A program made the position numbers and the translations under genes. From the NCBI RefSeq assembly GCF_001277295.1, contig NZ_CP011456.1, forward strand, positions 4,840,001-4,904,000: a stretch of DNA of 64,000 nt, given 5' to 3'. Position 1 is the stretch's first letter; the number at the start of each line of letters is the position of its first letter. Positions 1 to 7,636 of the stretch are shown here, in pieces. This stretch comes from Anabaena sp. WA102 (GTDB lineage: Bacteria; Cyanobacteriota; Cyanobacteriia; Cyanobacteriales; Nostocaceae). The notes below the pieces were generated by a model. That model saw nothing but the letters and a program-made list of their open reading frames with translations, searched no databases and was not told the origin of the DNA.

Positions 1-2
1 TT

Positions 3-563
3 TCCAATGAAAGCGCCCAATTACAACACCGTTTAGGAGGTGGAGTCGCACCGAAAGTATTACCGATGATTCCCGTGCGTCAACGTTGTGGAGAAATTCA
101 TACCGAAGGACTGGGATTGATGCGCCAAATGGTCTTAGCCAGAGCCTTTCCTGATATGTTACCAGGCGATCGCTTAAATTTAGTTACTCAATTATTTGAT
201 AACTTAGAAACTCTGGATCGTTTATGTCTGATTAGTGGTGGTCATGTCCGCGACTTATTAGGATTACTATTTGATTGTTTGCGAGAACAAGATCCACCTT
301 TTGATCGCCAATGTGTAGAATTAGTAATTCAAAGACAACGAGATTACCGGGCTAATGCCATTGATATGGAAGAAAGTGAATTAATCTTGCAGGTACTTCA
401 AGATCAACGAGTTAGAGGCAATGTAGAGTACGATATTTTATTACGCAGTTTATTCATATTTGAATATCGTGATCACCAAGGAGTGTGGTTTGCAGTTAAC
501 CCAGTTTTAGCAGAAATGGAAAAATTTAAATTATGCTTAAAAGACAGCAAGCAGAGAATATAA
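3..563 (+). CDS. C-terminal part of a probable P-loop ATPase (5' end outside window)
   Basis: The reading frame is open from base 3, so the gene begins before the window and the first ATG at 66 is internal. About 186 residues remain. They are a helical, Leu- and Arg-rich region, with a GDRLNLVTQLFDNLETLDRL segment and an SGGHVRDLLGLLF segment of the sort found in the lid and C-terminal part of KAP- or AAA-like ATPases. No Walker motif is present in the retained part, so the ATPase call is inference. The stop overlaps the start of the next gene (533) by 31 bases, which suggests translational coupling and a shared job with the STAND-type protein downstream. Confidence 0.6.
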   Translation, partial: SNESAQLQHRLGGGVAPKVLPMIPVRQRCGEIHTEGLGLMRQMVLARAFPDMLPGDRLNLVTQLFDNLETLDRLCLISGGHVRDLLGLLFDCLREQDPPFDRQCVELVIQRQRDYRANAIDMEESELILQVLQDQRVRGNVEYDILLRSLFIFEYRDHQGVWFAVNPVLAEMEKFKLCLKDSKQRI

Positions 564-985
564 TCGCTGCTAACCAACAGTCTTTACGTAGTTTAGAAAG
601 AGCAATTACCTTTTCTAAAAATCAGTTTTCAGTTATTTTACTGTGCTGTAACTACGAATTCCTGCGAGATATTATCCAGCAGCAACTAGCAATTAATGGT
701 TGGGGAAATGAGCGCATTCAAAGTATTACTTTAGATAAAAAAACTACAAGTTTATATACAACAATTCAATCACAACTTACCATTGATCAACCTGCTGGAT
801 TAATGATTATGGGGTTTGAATCAATCTATGAAATAGATGATCTCTTGCGTTCCATTAATCAAGTCCGAGACGAATTTCGTAAACGTTATCAAACCCCAAT
901 AATTTTTTGGGTAAATGATCAAGTTTTACAAAAAATCATGCGGTTAGCTCCCGATTTTGCGAGTTGGGGCAGCTACACCAATTAG
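533..985 (+). CDS. N-terminal piece of a split STAND-type signalling protein
   Basis: This 150-residue ORF overlaps the preceding gene and begins MLKRQQAENIIAANQQSLRS. It has a helix followed by an alpha/beta pattern (FSVILLCCNYEFLRDII; AGLMIMGFESI; TPIIFWVNDQVLQKIM) that reads like the front half of a P-loop or Rossmann-like domain. It ends in LAPDFASWGSYTN. The last four residues are probably not native: a one-base shift within the GGGG run at 966-969 continues the protein as ...DFASW-AATPIRFEM, in the frame of the next ORF. I therefore read it as the head of one interrupted gene spanning 533-5621. A separately translated small protein is possible but less likely. Confidence 0.7.
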   Translation: MLKRQQAENIIAANQQSLRSLERAITFSKNQFSVILLCCNYEFLRDIIQQQLAINGWGNERIQSITLDKKTTSLYTTIQSQLTIDQPAGLMIMGFESIYEIDDLLRSINQVRDEFRKRYQTPIIFWVNDQVLQKIMRLAPDFASWGSYTN

Positions 986-3900
986 ATTTGAAATGACTTC
1001 TATTGGATTACTAGAATTTCTCCACCAAGAAACTGACGATTTATTTACAAGAGTCTTACAAAGTAATTATGCTCAAGTTCATACTGTCACCTTAGAACAA
1101 GTATGGATTAGTAGCGACCAACTCCATTATGCAATTAGAGAATTGTATGATAGGGGGATTGGAATCGAAGCAGAATTAAATGCTAAGTTAGAATTTATTT
1201 TTGGCATAGATGATTATGTCAATAATCGGATTGATTCTGCCTTAAATAACTTTCAGAAAAGTTTGCCTTTTTGGCATCATCAAGAAGATTTAGAACTGAC
1301 AGAATATGCAACTGATATAACAGCAGGATTATCTAATTCATCTTGTGCTGATTTTTTAAAACAGTCAATTTTATTATTTTATATTGGATTATGTTACTGT
1401 CGTCTTGCCGAACAAAACCCCAAATCAAGAGAAACATATTGGCAATCAGCCAAAACATATTTTCAGCAATGTTTACAAACATTTGAAATTGCTGGACGGA
1501 TAGATTTAGTTTCAGAATTTATTGACCAATTATTAGAAGTCTTATATAGCTTAAAATCATGGAAAGAATTACAAGTTGTCGCTAAAAAATCCCTAGAATT
1601 ACATAAAATATATGGTAGAAGAATTCAATTAGCTTGTGATTATGGTTTTTTAGCACAGGTAGCCGTACATAATTCAAACTGGATACAAGCTAGTATTTTA
1701 GGGCATATATCACTACTACAATTAGAAACAGCAAAAAATCACCCAGAATCAAATAATTATTTATTTCCTCTGATATTAGAACAAATTTATTTATTAACTT
1801 TAGCCAAAGCCCTCAATCATCTAAAACAAATAACGGTAGCAGAAGAATATATAAATACAGCATCTCAACAACTATCATCAGCCTTAGAGAACAGTGAACA
1901 TCAATATGATCCCCATCGTTACATTCGCTTATTACATAATTTAAGATTATTATACTTTCAAATAGGACACTATCTTCAAGCCTATATTATTAAACAAAAG
2001 CTCCATTCTGTAGAACAACAATATGGTTTTGTCTCCTTTATTGGGGCTGGGCGGTTACAACCTCAAAGACAAGTCACCAACCCCACTTTAATATCTACAT
2101 TTGGTAGTAATAGTATAGCCTTAGAAATTGCCGCTTCTGGTAGAGAATCTGATGTTAATCGCTTAATTGGTAGAATTAGTCGTGCAGACCAAAAATTAAT
2201 AGTTATTCATGGACAGTCAGGTGTTGGTAAAAGTTCTACTGTCACTGCTGGCTTAGTTCCCGCACTACAAAACCGCGCTATTGGTGATCAAATTGCTGTA
2301 CCAGTTGTCCTCCAAGTTTATACAGATTGGTTAGGAGAATTAGGAAAATCTTTTACCAAAGCTATGTTAGAAATGGGGAAACTATCAGCCATTGAAACAG
2401 AATCTCGATCTAAGTTTTGTCCTCTGATAACTGCTAATGACATTTTACAACAATTACGAGAAAATGCAGATAATCATTTAATTACAGTTTTAATTTTTGA
2501 CCAATTTGAAGAATTTTTCTTTGGTTATACAGATTTTCACGAAAAACAAGCATTTGATCAATTTATTAGTAATTGTTTAAGTATATCTTTTGTGAAAGTT
2601 ATTTTAACTTTGCGCGAAGATTATTTACATCGCCTTCTAGATTTTAGATATCTCTCATCAATTGAGGCAATTAATAATAATATTCTTGATAAAAATATTC
2701 GTTATCAACTGAATAACTTTTCTCCTGAAAATGCCAGAAAAATCATTCAAAAATTAACTGAACGTTCACATTATTACTCCCAAGTCAAATTAGAACCAGA
2801 TTTAATTGATGCTTTAGTTGCGGATTTGTCTTCAGAACTGGGTGAAGTTCGTCCGATAGAATTGCAATTGGTAGGCGCACAATTACAAGATAAATATATT
2901 ACTACTCTTGCACAGTATGAACCCTATCGTCCCAATAAGTTAATTCAAACATATATTCAAGAATTAATTAAAGAATGTGGGAGAGAAAACGAACGGGCTG
3001 CTCTCTTAGTTTTATACTTATTAACAGACAATAATAACAAAAGACCTTTTAAAACCCGTGCAGAATTAACATTAGAACTCTCAGAGTTAGAAGATTCTAG
3101 TAAATTAGAGTTAATTTTAGATATTTTAATTCGCTCTGGGTTAGTTGTGATATTTCCCAATGTTCCTGAACGCTATCAATTAATTCATGATTATTTAGTC
3201 AGCTTAATTCGTCATTTACAACGACAAGAATCTGGATTACAGATACAAATTAATACATTACGGGATAAAGTTAGAAATAGTTATCAAGAAATTGAACGTC
3301 TTAAAAGTGAATTAAGAAAAAATCAAAACGGTTTTAATTTAGAACATATCCACAATCCCCAAGGAGATAATTTACTGTCAGAATTACGAGAATTACGCAA
3401 GCGAGAAGAAGAAAGTCAAGCAGAAATCCAACATTTGCGAACAGAATTAAAAGAAAAAGAGTTGATTGCAAAATTAGCCGATAGCCAGGAAAAACAACGT
3501 TTAACTGCAATTAGATTAAATATTGCTCTAAAAATAGCCTTAACAGCTTCTATTATTGCTATCTTTGGCTTAACTACTTCTGTGATTACGTCTACAGATA
3601 GTGAAATGAAAACTCTAAGTGCGTCCAGTGAGGCTTTATTTGCTTCTCAAAAAGGTATTGATGCCCTTAAAGAAAGTTTAAAAGCAGGGAGAAAATTAAA
3701 AAAAACTCTATGGAGAAATACTTTTACTCAAGAAAGGGTATTAACTGCACTATATCAAGCGGTTTACGGAGTCAAAGAACGTAACCGCCTAGAAGGTCAT
3801 TTATCGGGGGTGAGAATGGTGACATTTAGTGCTGATAAATCTTTAATAGCTTCAGCTAGTGCAGATACAACAATTAATCTTTGGAGTCCTAATGGAATTT

Positions 3901-5621
3901 TAGTGAGGACTTTATCAGGACATGATGATGTGATAAATAGTCTATCTTGGTCCCCTGATAGTCAAATGTTAGCTTCTGCTAGTCAAGACAAAACAATTAA
4001 ACTGTGGAATCGAAAAGGTAAACTCGTAAAAACCTTACTCGGTCATACATCTGTAGTAAATAGTGTGAGTTTTCATCCTCATGAAAAAATTATCGCATCT
4101 GCTAGTACAGATCAGACTATCAAACTTTGGAGTCAAGAAGGTAAGCTACTAAAAACTTTAGTAGGTCATAAAGATGCTGTTTTAGCTGTAGCTTGGTCAC
4201 ATGATGGTAAAATCCTTGCTTCTAGTAGTGCTGACAAAACAATAAAATTGTGGAGTCGAGAAGGTCAGTTACTCAAAACTTTGTCGGAGTATAAAGATGC
4301 TGTTGTCGCTATAGATTGGTCTCCTAATAGTGAAATTCTTGCTTCTGCTAGTATGGATAAAAAAATCAGATTATGGAGTCGAAAAGGTCAATTACTCAAA
4401 ACTCTTTCTGGACACAGCAGCGGTGTTATTAGTGTTGATTTTAGTAATGATGGACATACTCTGGCATCTGCGAGTATGGATGAAACAATTAAAATTTGGA
4501 GTCTTGATGGTAATTTAGTAGAAACTCTGAGAGGACATAATAGTTGGGTGAATAGTGTCAGTTTTAGCCCTGATGGACTAACTCTAGCATCTGCTGGTAG
4601 GGATAAAAATATTATTTTATGGCGTTGGGATAGTCTGACTTTGCATCATCCCCAAACTAATGATGATTGGGTGACAAGTATTAGTTTTAGTCCTGATAGT
4701 AATGCTATTGTTGGTGGTTGTCTGGATAAAACAATAAAAATCTGGAATCGAGATGGTAAATTACTAAAAATATTCACGGGTCACAATGATCAAGTTTGGG
4801 GTGTAGCGTGGTCGCCTGATGGTAAAATTATCGCCTCTGCTAGTAAGGATAAAACAATTAAATTATGGAGTCGAGATGGGACTTTACTCAAAACTTTAAA
4901 TGGTCATACTGATATAGTTTTAGCTGTGGCGTGGTCGCCTGATGGTAAAATTATCGCCTCTGCTAGTAAGGATAAAACAATTCAATTATGGAGGCGAGAT
5001 GGGACTTTACTCAAAACTTTAAATGGCCATACTGATGCTGTTAATTGGGTGAGTTTTAGTCCTAATGGTAAATTTTTAGCCTCTGCTAGTGATGATAAAT
5101 CAGTAAAAATATGGACAAGGAATGGGGAAGTTATCAAAAATTTAACTGGTCATACTCGCAGGGTAAATGGTGTAGCATGGTCGCCTGATGGTAAATTATT
5201 AGCTTCAGTTAGCCTTGATAGTACGGTGAAAATTTGGGGTGAGAACGGTATTTTACAAAAAACTCTGATGGGGTATGGTGATGCTTTTATTGGTGTTAAG
5301 TTTAGTCCAGATGGTCAAACTCTAGCAGTAAGCAGTGATAATAAACTCAGGTTGTGGAATCGAGAAGGTGTTTTATTGATAATGTTAAAAGGTGATTCTG
5401 AAGAGTTGAGTAGTGTTAGTTTTAGTCCAGATGGTCAAATATTGGCTGCTGGTAGTGATAAAGATAATGTAATTTTACGCAAGTTGTCAGATATTACATT
5501 AGAAAGTTTATTGAAAAGTAATTGCCATATTTTAAAAGATTATTTACTGTATAATCCAAATATGACTAGGAAAGATGGCGATAGAGAGCAAAGTTACCGC
5601 ACTTTGTGTCAAGATGATTAG
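957..5621 (+). CDS. TPR / STAND NTPase / WD40 protein (main part of a probably frameshifted gene)
   Basis: Up to 1554 residues if counted from the TTG at 957; the first ATG in frame is at 993. Order of parts: a TPR-like helical region (about residues 30-380), a STAND NTPase with Walker A GQSGVGKSS near residue 420 and Walker B LIFDQFEEFF near 512, a winged-helix-like segment (650-745), a coiled coil (760-850), one hydrophobic segment (about 855-880), and 14 WD40 repeats (about 945-1515), enough for two seven-bladed propellers. Known STAND-WD40 proteins act as ATP-driven switches that oligomerise when the repeats bind a trigger. No enzymatic effector domain is visible. The natural N-terminus is probably the ORF at 533, separated by a frameshift. 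Confidence 0.85.
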   Translation: MRVGAATPIRFEMTSIGLLEFLHQETDDLFTRVLQSNYAQVHTVTLEQVWISSDQLHYAIRELYDRGIGIEAELNAKLEFIFGIDDYVNNRIDSALNNFQKSLPFWHHQEDLELTEYATDITAGLSNSSCADFLKQSILLFYIGLCYCRLAEQNPKSRETYWQSAKTYFQQCLQTFEIAGRIDLVSEFIDQLLEVLYSLKSWKELQVVAKKSLELHKIYGRRIQLACDYGFLAQVAVHNSNWIQASILGHISLLQLETAKNHPESNNYLFPLILEQIYLLTLAKALNHLKQITVAEEYINTASQQLSSALENSEHQYDPHRYIRLLHNLRLLYFQIGHYLQAYIIKQKLHSVEQQYGFVSFIGAGRLQPQRQVTNPTLISTFGSNSIALEIAASGRESDVNRLIGRISRADQKLIVIHGQSGVGKSSTVTAGLVPALQNRAIGDQIAVPVVLQVYTDWLGELGKSFTKAMLEMGKLSAIETESRSKFCPLITANDILQQLRENADNHLITVLIFDQFEEFFFGYTDFHEKQAFDQFISNCLSISFVKVILTLREDYLHRLLDFRYLSSIEAINNNILDKNIRYQLNNFSPENARKIIQKLTERSHYYSQVKLEPDLIDALVADLSSELGEVRPIELQLVGAQLQDKYITTLAQYEPYRPNKLIQTYIQELIKECGRENERAALLVLYLLTDNNNKRPFKTRAELTLELSELEDSSKLELILDILIRSGLVVIFPNVPERYQLIHDYLVSLIRHLQRQESGLQIQINTLRDKVRNSYQEIERLKSELRKNQNGFNLEHIHNPQGDNLLSELRELRKREEESQAEIQHLRTELKEKELIAKLADSQEKQRLTAIRLNIALKIALTASIIAIFGLTTSVITSTDSEMKTLSASSEALFASQKGIDALKESLKAGRKLKKTLWRNTFTQERVLTALYQAVYGVKERNRLEGHLSGVRMVTFSADKSLIASASADTTINLWSPNGILVRTLSGHDDVINSLSWSPDSQMLASASQDKTIKLWNRKGKLVKTLLGHTSVVNSVSFHPHEKIIASASTDQTIKLWSQEGKLLKTLVGHKDAVLAVAWSHDGKILASSSADKTIKLWSREGQLLKTLSEYKDAVVAIDWSPNSEILASASMDKKIRLWSRKGQLLKTLSGHSSGVISVDFSNDGHTLASASMDETIKIWSLDGNLVETLRGHNSWVNSVSFSPDGLTLASAGRDKNIILWRWDSLTLHHPQTNDDWVTSISFSPDSNAIVGGCLDKTIKIWNRDGKLLKIFTGHNDQVWGVAWSPDGKIIASASKDKTIKLWSRDGTLLKTLNGHTDIVLAVAWSPDGKIIASASKDKTIQLWRRDGTLLKTLNGHTDAVNWVSFSPNGKFLASASDDKSVKIWTRNGEVIKNLTGHTRRVNGVAWSPDGKLLASVSLDSTVKIWGENGILQKTLMGYGDAFIGVKFSPDGQTLAVSSDNKLRLWNREGVLLIMLKGDSEELSSVSFSPDGQILAAGSDKDNVILRKLSDITLESLLKSNCHILKDYLLYNPNMTRKDGDREQSYRTLCQDD
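965..971 (+). other. Probable frameshift site in a G run
   Basis: At 966-969 the sequence reads TTGGGGCAG. Removing one G joins the frame of the 533 ORF to that of the 957 ORF and gives DFASW followed by AATPIRFEM with no stop. The downstream frame has no strong start or ribosome binding site here. The cause could be a real mutation, programmed slippage or a sequencing error. Confidence 0.65.
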
Positions 5622-5682
5622 GGGCATAATTCGTAATTACTCTTTTTAACTATTTTTTAAGCAATAAAAACCTGTTATAACT

Positions 5683-5916
5683 ATGCAAATTAATTTTTTA
5701 CCAGATGATATTACTGTCAATGCTGAAGTAGGAGAACCGTTGTTAGATGTGGCGGAACGGGCTGGGGTATCAATTCCTACGGGTTGTCTGATGGGGACTT
5801 GTCACGCTTGTACTCTAGAGTTAGATGATGGGGAAGTTATTCGGGCTTGTATTACCGCAGTTCCACCGGGAAAAGAGAAGTTGACGGTGCATCTTTTTAG
5901 TGATCCAACTTGGTAA
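5683..5916 (+). CDS. Small plant-type [2Fe-2S] ferredoxin
   Basis: This 77-residue protein has cysteines 35, 40, 43 and 56 in the context GCLMGTCHAC...RAC. The C-x4-C-x2-C signature plus a later Cys is that of beta-grasp [2Fe-2S] ferredoxins. The distance to the fourth Cys (12 residues between) is much shorter than in PetF, so this belongs to the short ferredoxin group of cyanobacteria rather than to the photosynthetic one. It probably acts as a soluble electron carrier in the cytoplasm; its partner is unknown. It stands 61 bases after the STAND gene and before a long repeat-rich gap, and is probably transcribed separately. Confidence 0.85.
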   Translation: MQINFLPDDITVNAEVGEPLLDVAERAGVSIPTGCLMGTCHACTLELDDGEVIRACITAVPPGKEKLTVHLFSDPTW

Positions 5917-6263
5917 TTATGTTTTGTTTCGCGCAAAGATGCTAAGAAGCAAAGGCGCAAGGAAGAAACAAGCCTGTATATAAGCAGAATAGGTATATAG
6001 TATGTCTAGCAATGGTTTCTTGTCAAGGATTATGCTATTTATACTAAACACGGGTGAGATTTAAACTTTTGCCAAATGACAAAGAACCCAGATGTGTAGG
6101 GGTAAAGCAAGAGCTTCATTGGTGTCAACTTAGGCTACAGATGGCTTATTTGTTGGCTTCCACACCCACCCAGAAATGAATTTCCGGGCTAATAGCGAAA
6201 GTAAACTAAAGTTTACTCAAAAATTTCTGGGTTATTTAGTCATCAAAAGACAACTTCTGCTAT

Positions 6264-6393
6264 TAAGTAGGTGAACACAATAAAACCAAACTGTGTAAAG
6301 AAATGTAAAATCGCCCAAACCCTCTTCACTCTTGCCTCTTGCCTCTTGCCTTTTGCCTTGCCATAACGACAATTTTCAACGCTCACCTACTTA
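6264..6393 (+). repeat. MITE-like repeat family A, copy 1
   Basis: About 130 bp with imperfect inverted ends TAAGTAGGTGA and TCACCTACTTA. The interior holds TTGCCTC-type heptamers. Related copies lie at 14869-14999, 24855-24977 (reverse orientation) and 51834-51938 (left end missing). It is noncoding and non-autonomous. Confidence 0.8.
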
Positions 6394-6436
6394 GACTGGG
6401 AATTCATTCCCAGGCGGGCTATGGGTTTTACGTTAA
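6391..6436 (+). repeat. 46-bp direct repeat, copy 1 of 2
   Basis: Identical to 6567-6612. It starts TTAGACTGGGAATTCATTCC and contains the small palindrome GGGAATTCATTCCC. The two copies flank the 11-bp inverted repeat pair, which suggests one element inserted into another. Confidence 0.75.
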
Positions 6437-6712
6437 TGCTATTAGGGACTTCCAAGAAATAAATTATCCTGATTAACGAACCACAGAGGCGCAGAGGACA
6501 CAGAGGAATAAGGGTTTGAGAGATTTTTGCGTTAGGTGGTTGAGTATTTTTTTATTTGGAAGTCCCTTAGACTGGGAATTCATTCCCAGGCGGGCTATGG
6601 GTTTTACGTTAAGTTGACACCAATGAAGCTCTTGCTTTACCCCTACGTTTAGAATCAAACAATCAAGCCGTTTTGAGTATAATACACAAATTAAAGACTG
6701 AAATCCTACTTA

Positions 6713-7060
6713 ATGAACAACACACCAATTATTCTTTATAGACAAGGAAATGCCAATTCCCCCAGAATGGATAATGTTCGCCCTGATAAAGATATTGCTT
6801 GCTATGATCAGGATGGGGAAGTATGGGTTATGACTACTTTAGCAGATGGGGAATCAACAGGGGGAATATCAACATTTGCTAATCCAGGTTATGGTAAAAA
6901 TTGGTGGCAATTACAAGCAGGAACAAAAATACCAGAACAGCTAGAATTAGTTAATGACTATGATAATCACTGGCTGTGGAAACCCATTCAAGATATGCCA
7001 TTGGAGGATTATAAAAAAGAATTACAACAGATAGGTACGTATTTCTCTAAAGTTAATTAA
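6713..7060 (+). CDS. Tse2-like ADP-ribosyltransferase-fold toxin
   Basis: This is a 115-residue protein. Conserved-looking blocks in order are IILYRQGNANSP, NVRPDKDI, TGGISTF, AGTKIPEQL, and HWLWKPIQDMPLEDY. This order (LYR; D/DG; TGG-S-F; G-T-IP--L; H---P---M---Y) parallels the Pseudomonas toxin Tse2 as I remember it. That family is thought to have an ADP-ribosyltransferase-like fold and to act in the cytoplasm. The gene starts 66 bases after the 551-bp inverted-repeat unit, and the Tsi2-like gene follows after 34 bases. No type VI secretion genes are in the window, so it may serve as an ordinary toxin-antitoxin module. The family call is recognition by eye. Confidence 0.65.
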   Translation: MNNTPIILYRQGNANSPRMDNVRPDKDIACYDQDGEVWVMTTLADGESTGGISTFANPGYGKNWWQLQAGTKIPEQLELVNDYDNHWLWKPIQDMPLEDYKKELQQIGTYFSKVN

Positions 7061-7094
7061 TAATAGTTACAGTCATCATTGGAAGGAATTAGCT

Positions 7095-7454
7095 ATGGAT
7101 TTATCATTTAAAGATATCAAGTTCATGATCGAAGCTGTTGATAATTTGATGGTAAAATACCAAGAAAGAATCAATCAAATTGAAGACTCGGATGAATATG
7201 AAGATGAAGTTTCTGATCTAGGAAATGATATAATGTTTTTATCATCTCTTCGCAAAAAAATAGATGATAGTCTAAACGATAGTGTTAGTCCGCAAGTAAA
7301 TACTTCTATTTTCACACCACTTTCTATTGGGAGGAGAAAATACAGTAAAGAGGAAATCCTAAAAGCCGACTCAAAGCAGTTAGAAGCAATAATAAAGGCA
7401 TCAACCAATCACCCCACCGCACATATAAAGTCTGGGTTTGATGAGGATAAATAG
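7095..7454 (+). CDS. Probable antitoxin/immunity partner of the Tse2-like protein
   Basis: 119 residues, with an AAGGAA ribosome binding site shortly before the ATG. The first 60 residues form two predicted amphipathic helices rich in Glu and Asp (DIKFMIEAVDNLMVKY... then EVSDLGNDIMFLSSLRKKID). This is the size and layout of Tsi2, the two-helix immunity protein of Tse2. The C-terminal half (KYSKEEILKADSKQLEAII) is extra compared with Tsi2 and may be a separate small domain. The tight pairing with the toxin gene supports an antitoxin role; no family was recognised with certainty. Confidence 0.5.
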   Translation: MDLSFKDIKFMIEAVDNLMVKYQERINQIEDSDEYEDEVSDLGNDIMFLSSLRKKIDDSLNDSVSPQVNTSIFTPLSIGRRKYSKEEILKADSKQLEAIIKASTNHPTAHIKSGFDEDK

Positions 7455-7636
7455 CTTCACTCTTTCTTGGTAAGCCATACTCTTAGACCTCACAGATACA
7501 GCACTTCCCCATGTTATGAGGTACAAGAACCCCACCCCCAACCCCCTCCCCGCAAGCGATGAGGGGGTTATGATATACGTCATATAATTGGAAACGGCTG
7601 TAATTTTTATGGCTTACGCTACGCTATCCGTAAGTC

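Larger units (their letters stand above)
6096..6646. repeat. 551-bp unit bounded by a perfect 37-bp inverted repeat
   Basis: The left arm (6096-6132, starting GTAGGGGTAAAGC) is exactly the reverse complement of the right arm (6610-6646). The unit contains other repeats: a MITE-like copy at 6264-6393, a 46-bp direct repeat (6391-6436 and 6567-6612), and an 11-bp inverted repeat AGGGACTTCCA/TGGAAGTCCCT (6444-6454 and 6557-6567). No transposase is encoded. It fills most of the 5917-6712 gap, in which I see no gene. Confidence 0.8.

Noticed and set aside
6473..6658. 61-codon minus-strand ORF in the repeat gap
   Set aside because: It is composed wholly of the inverted and direct repeats of that gap.
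7175..7408. Antisense ORF over the Tsi2-like gene
   Set aside because: Shadow frame; the plus-strand ORF has the ribosome binding site and pairs with the toxin gene.
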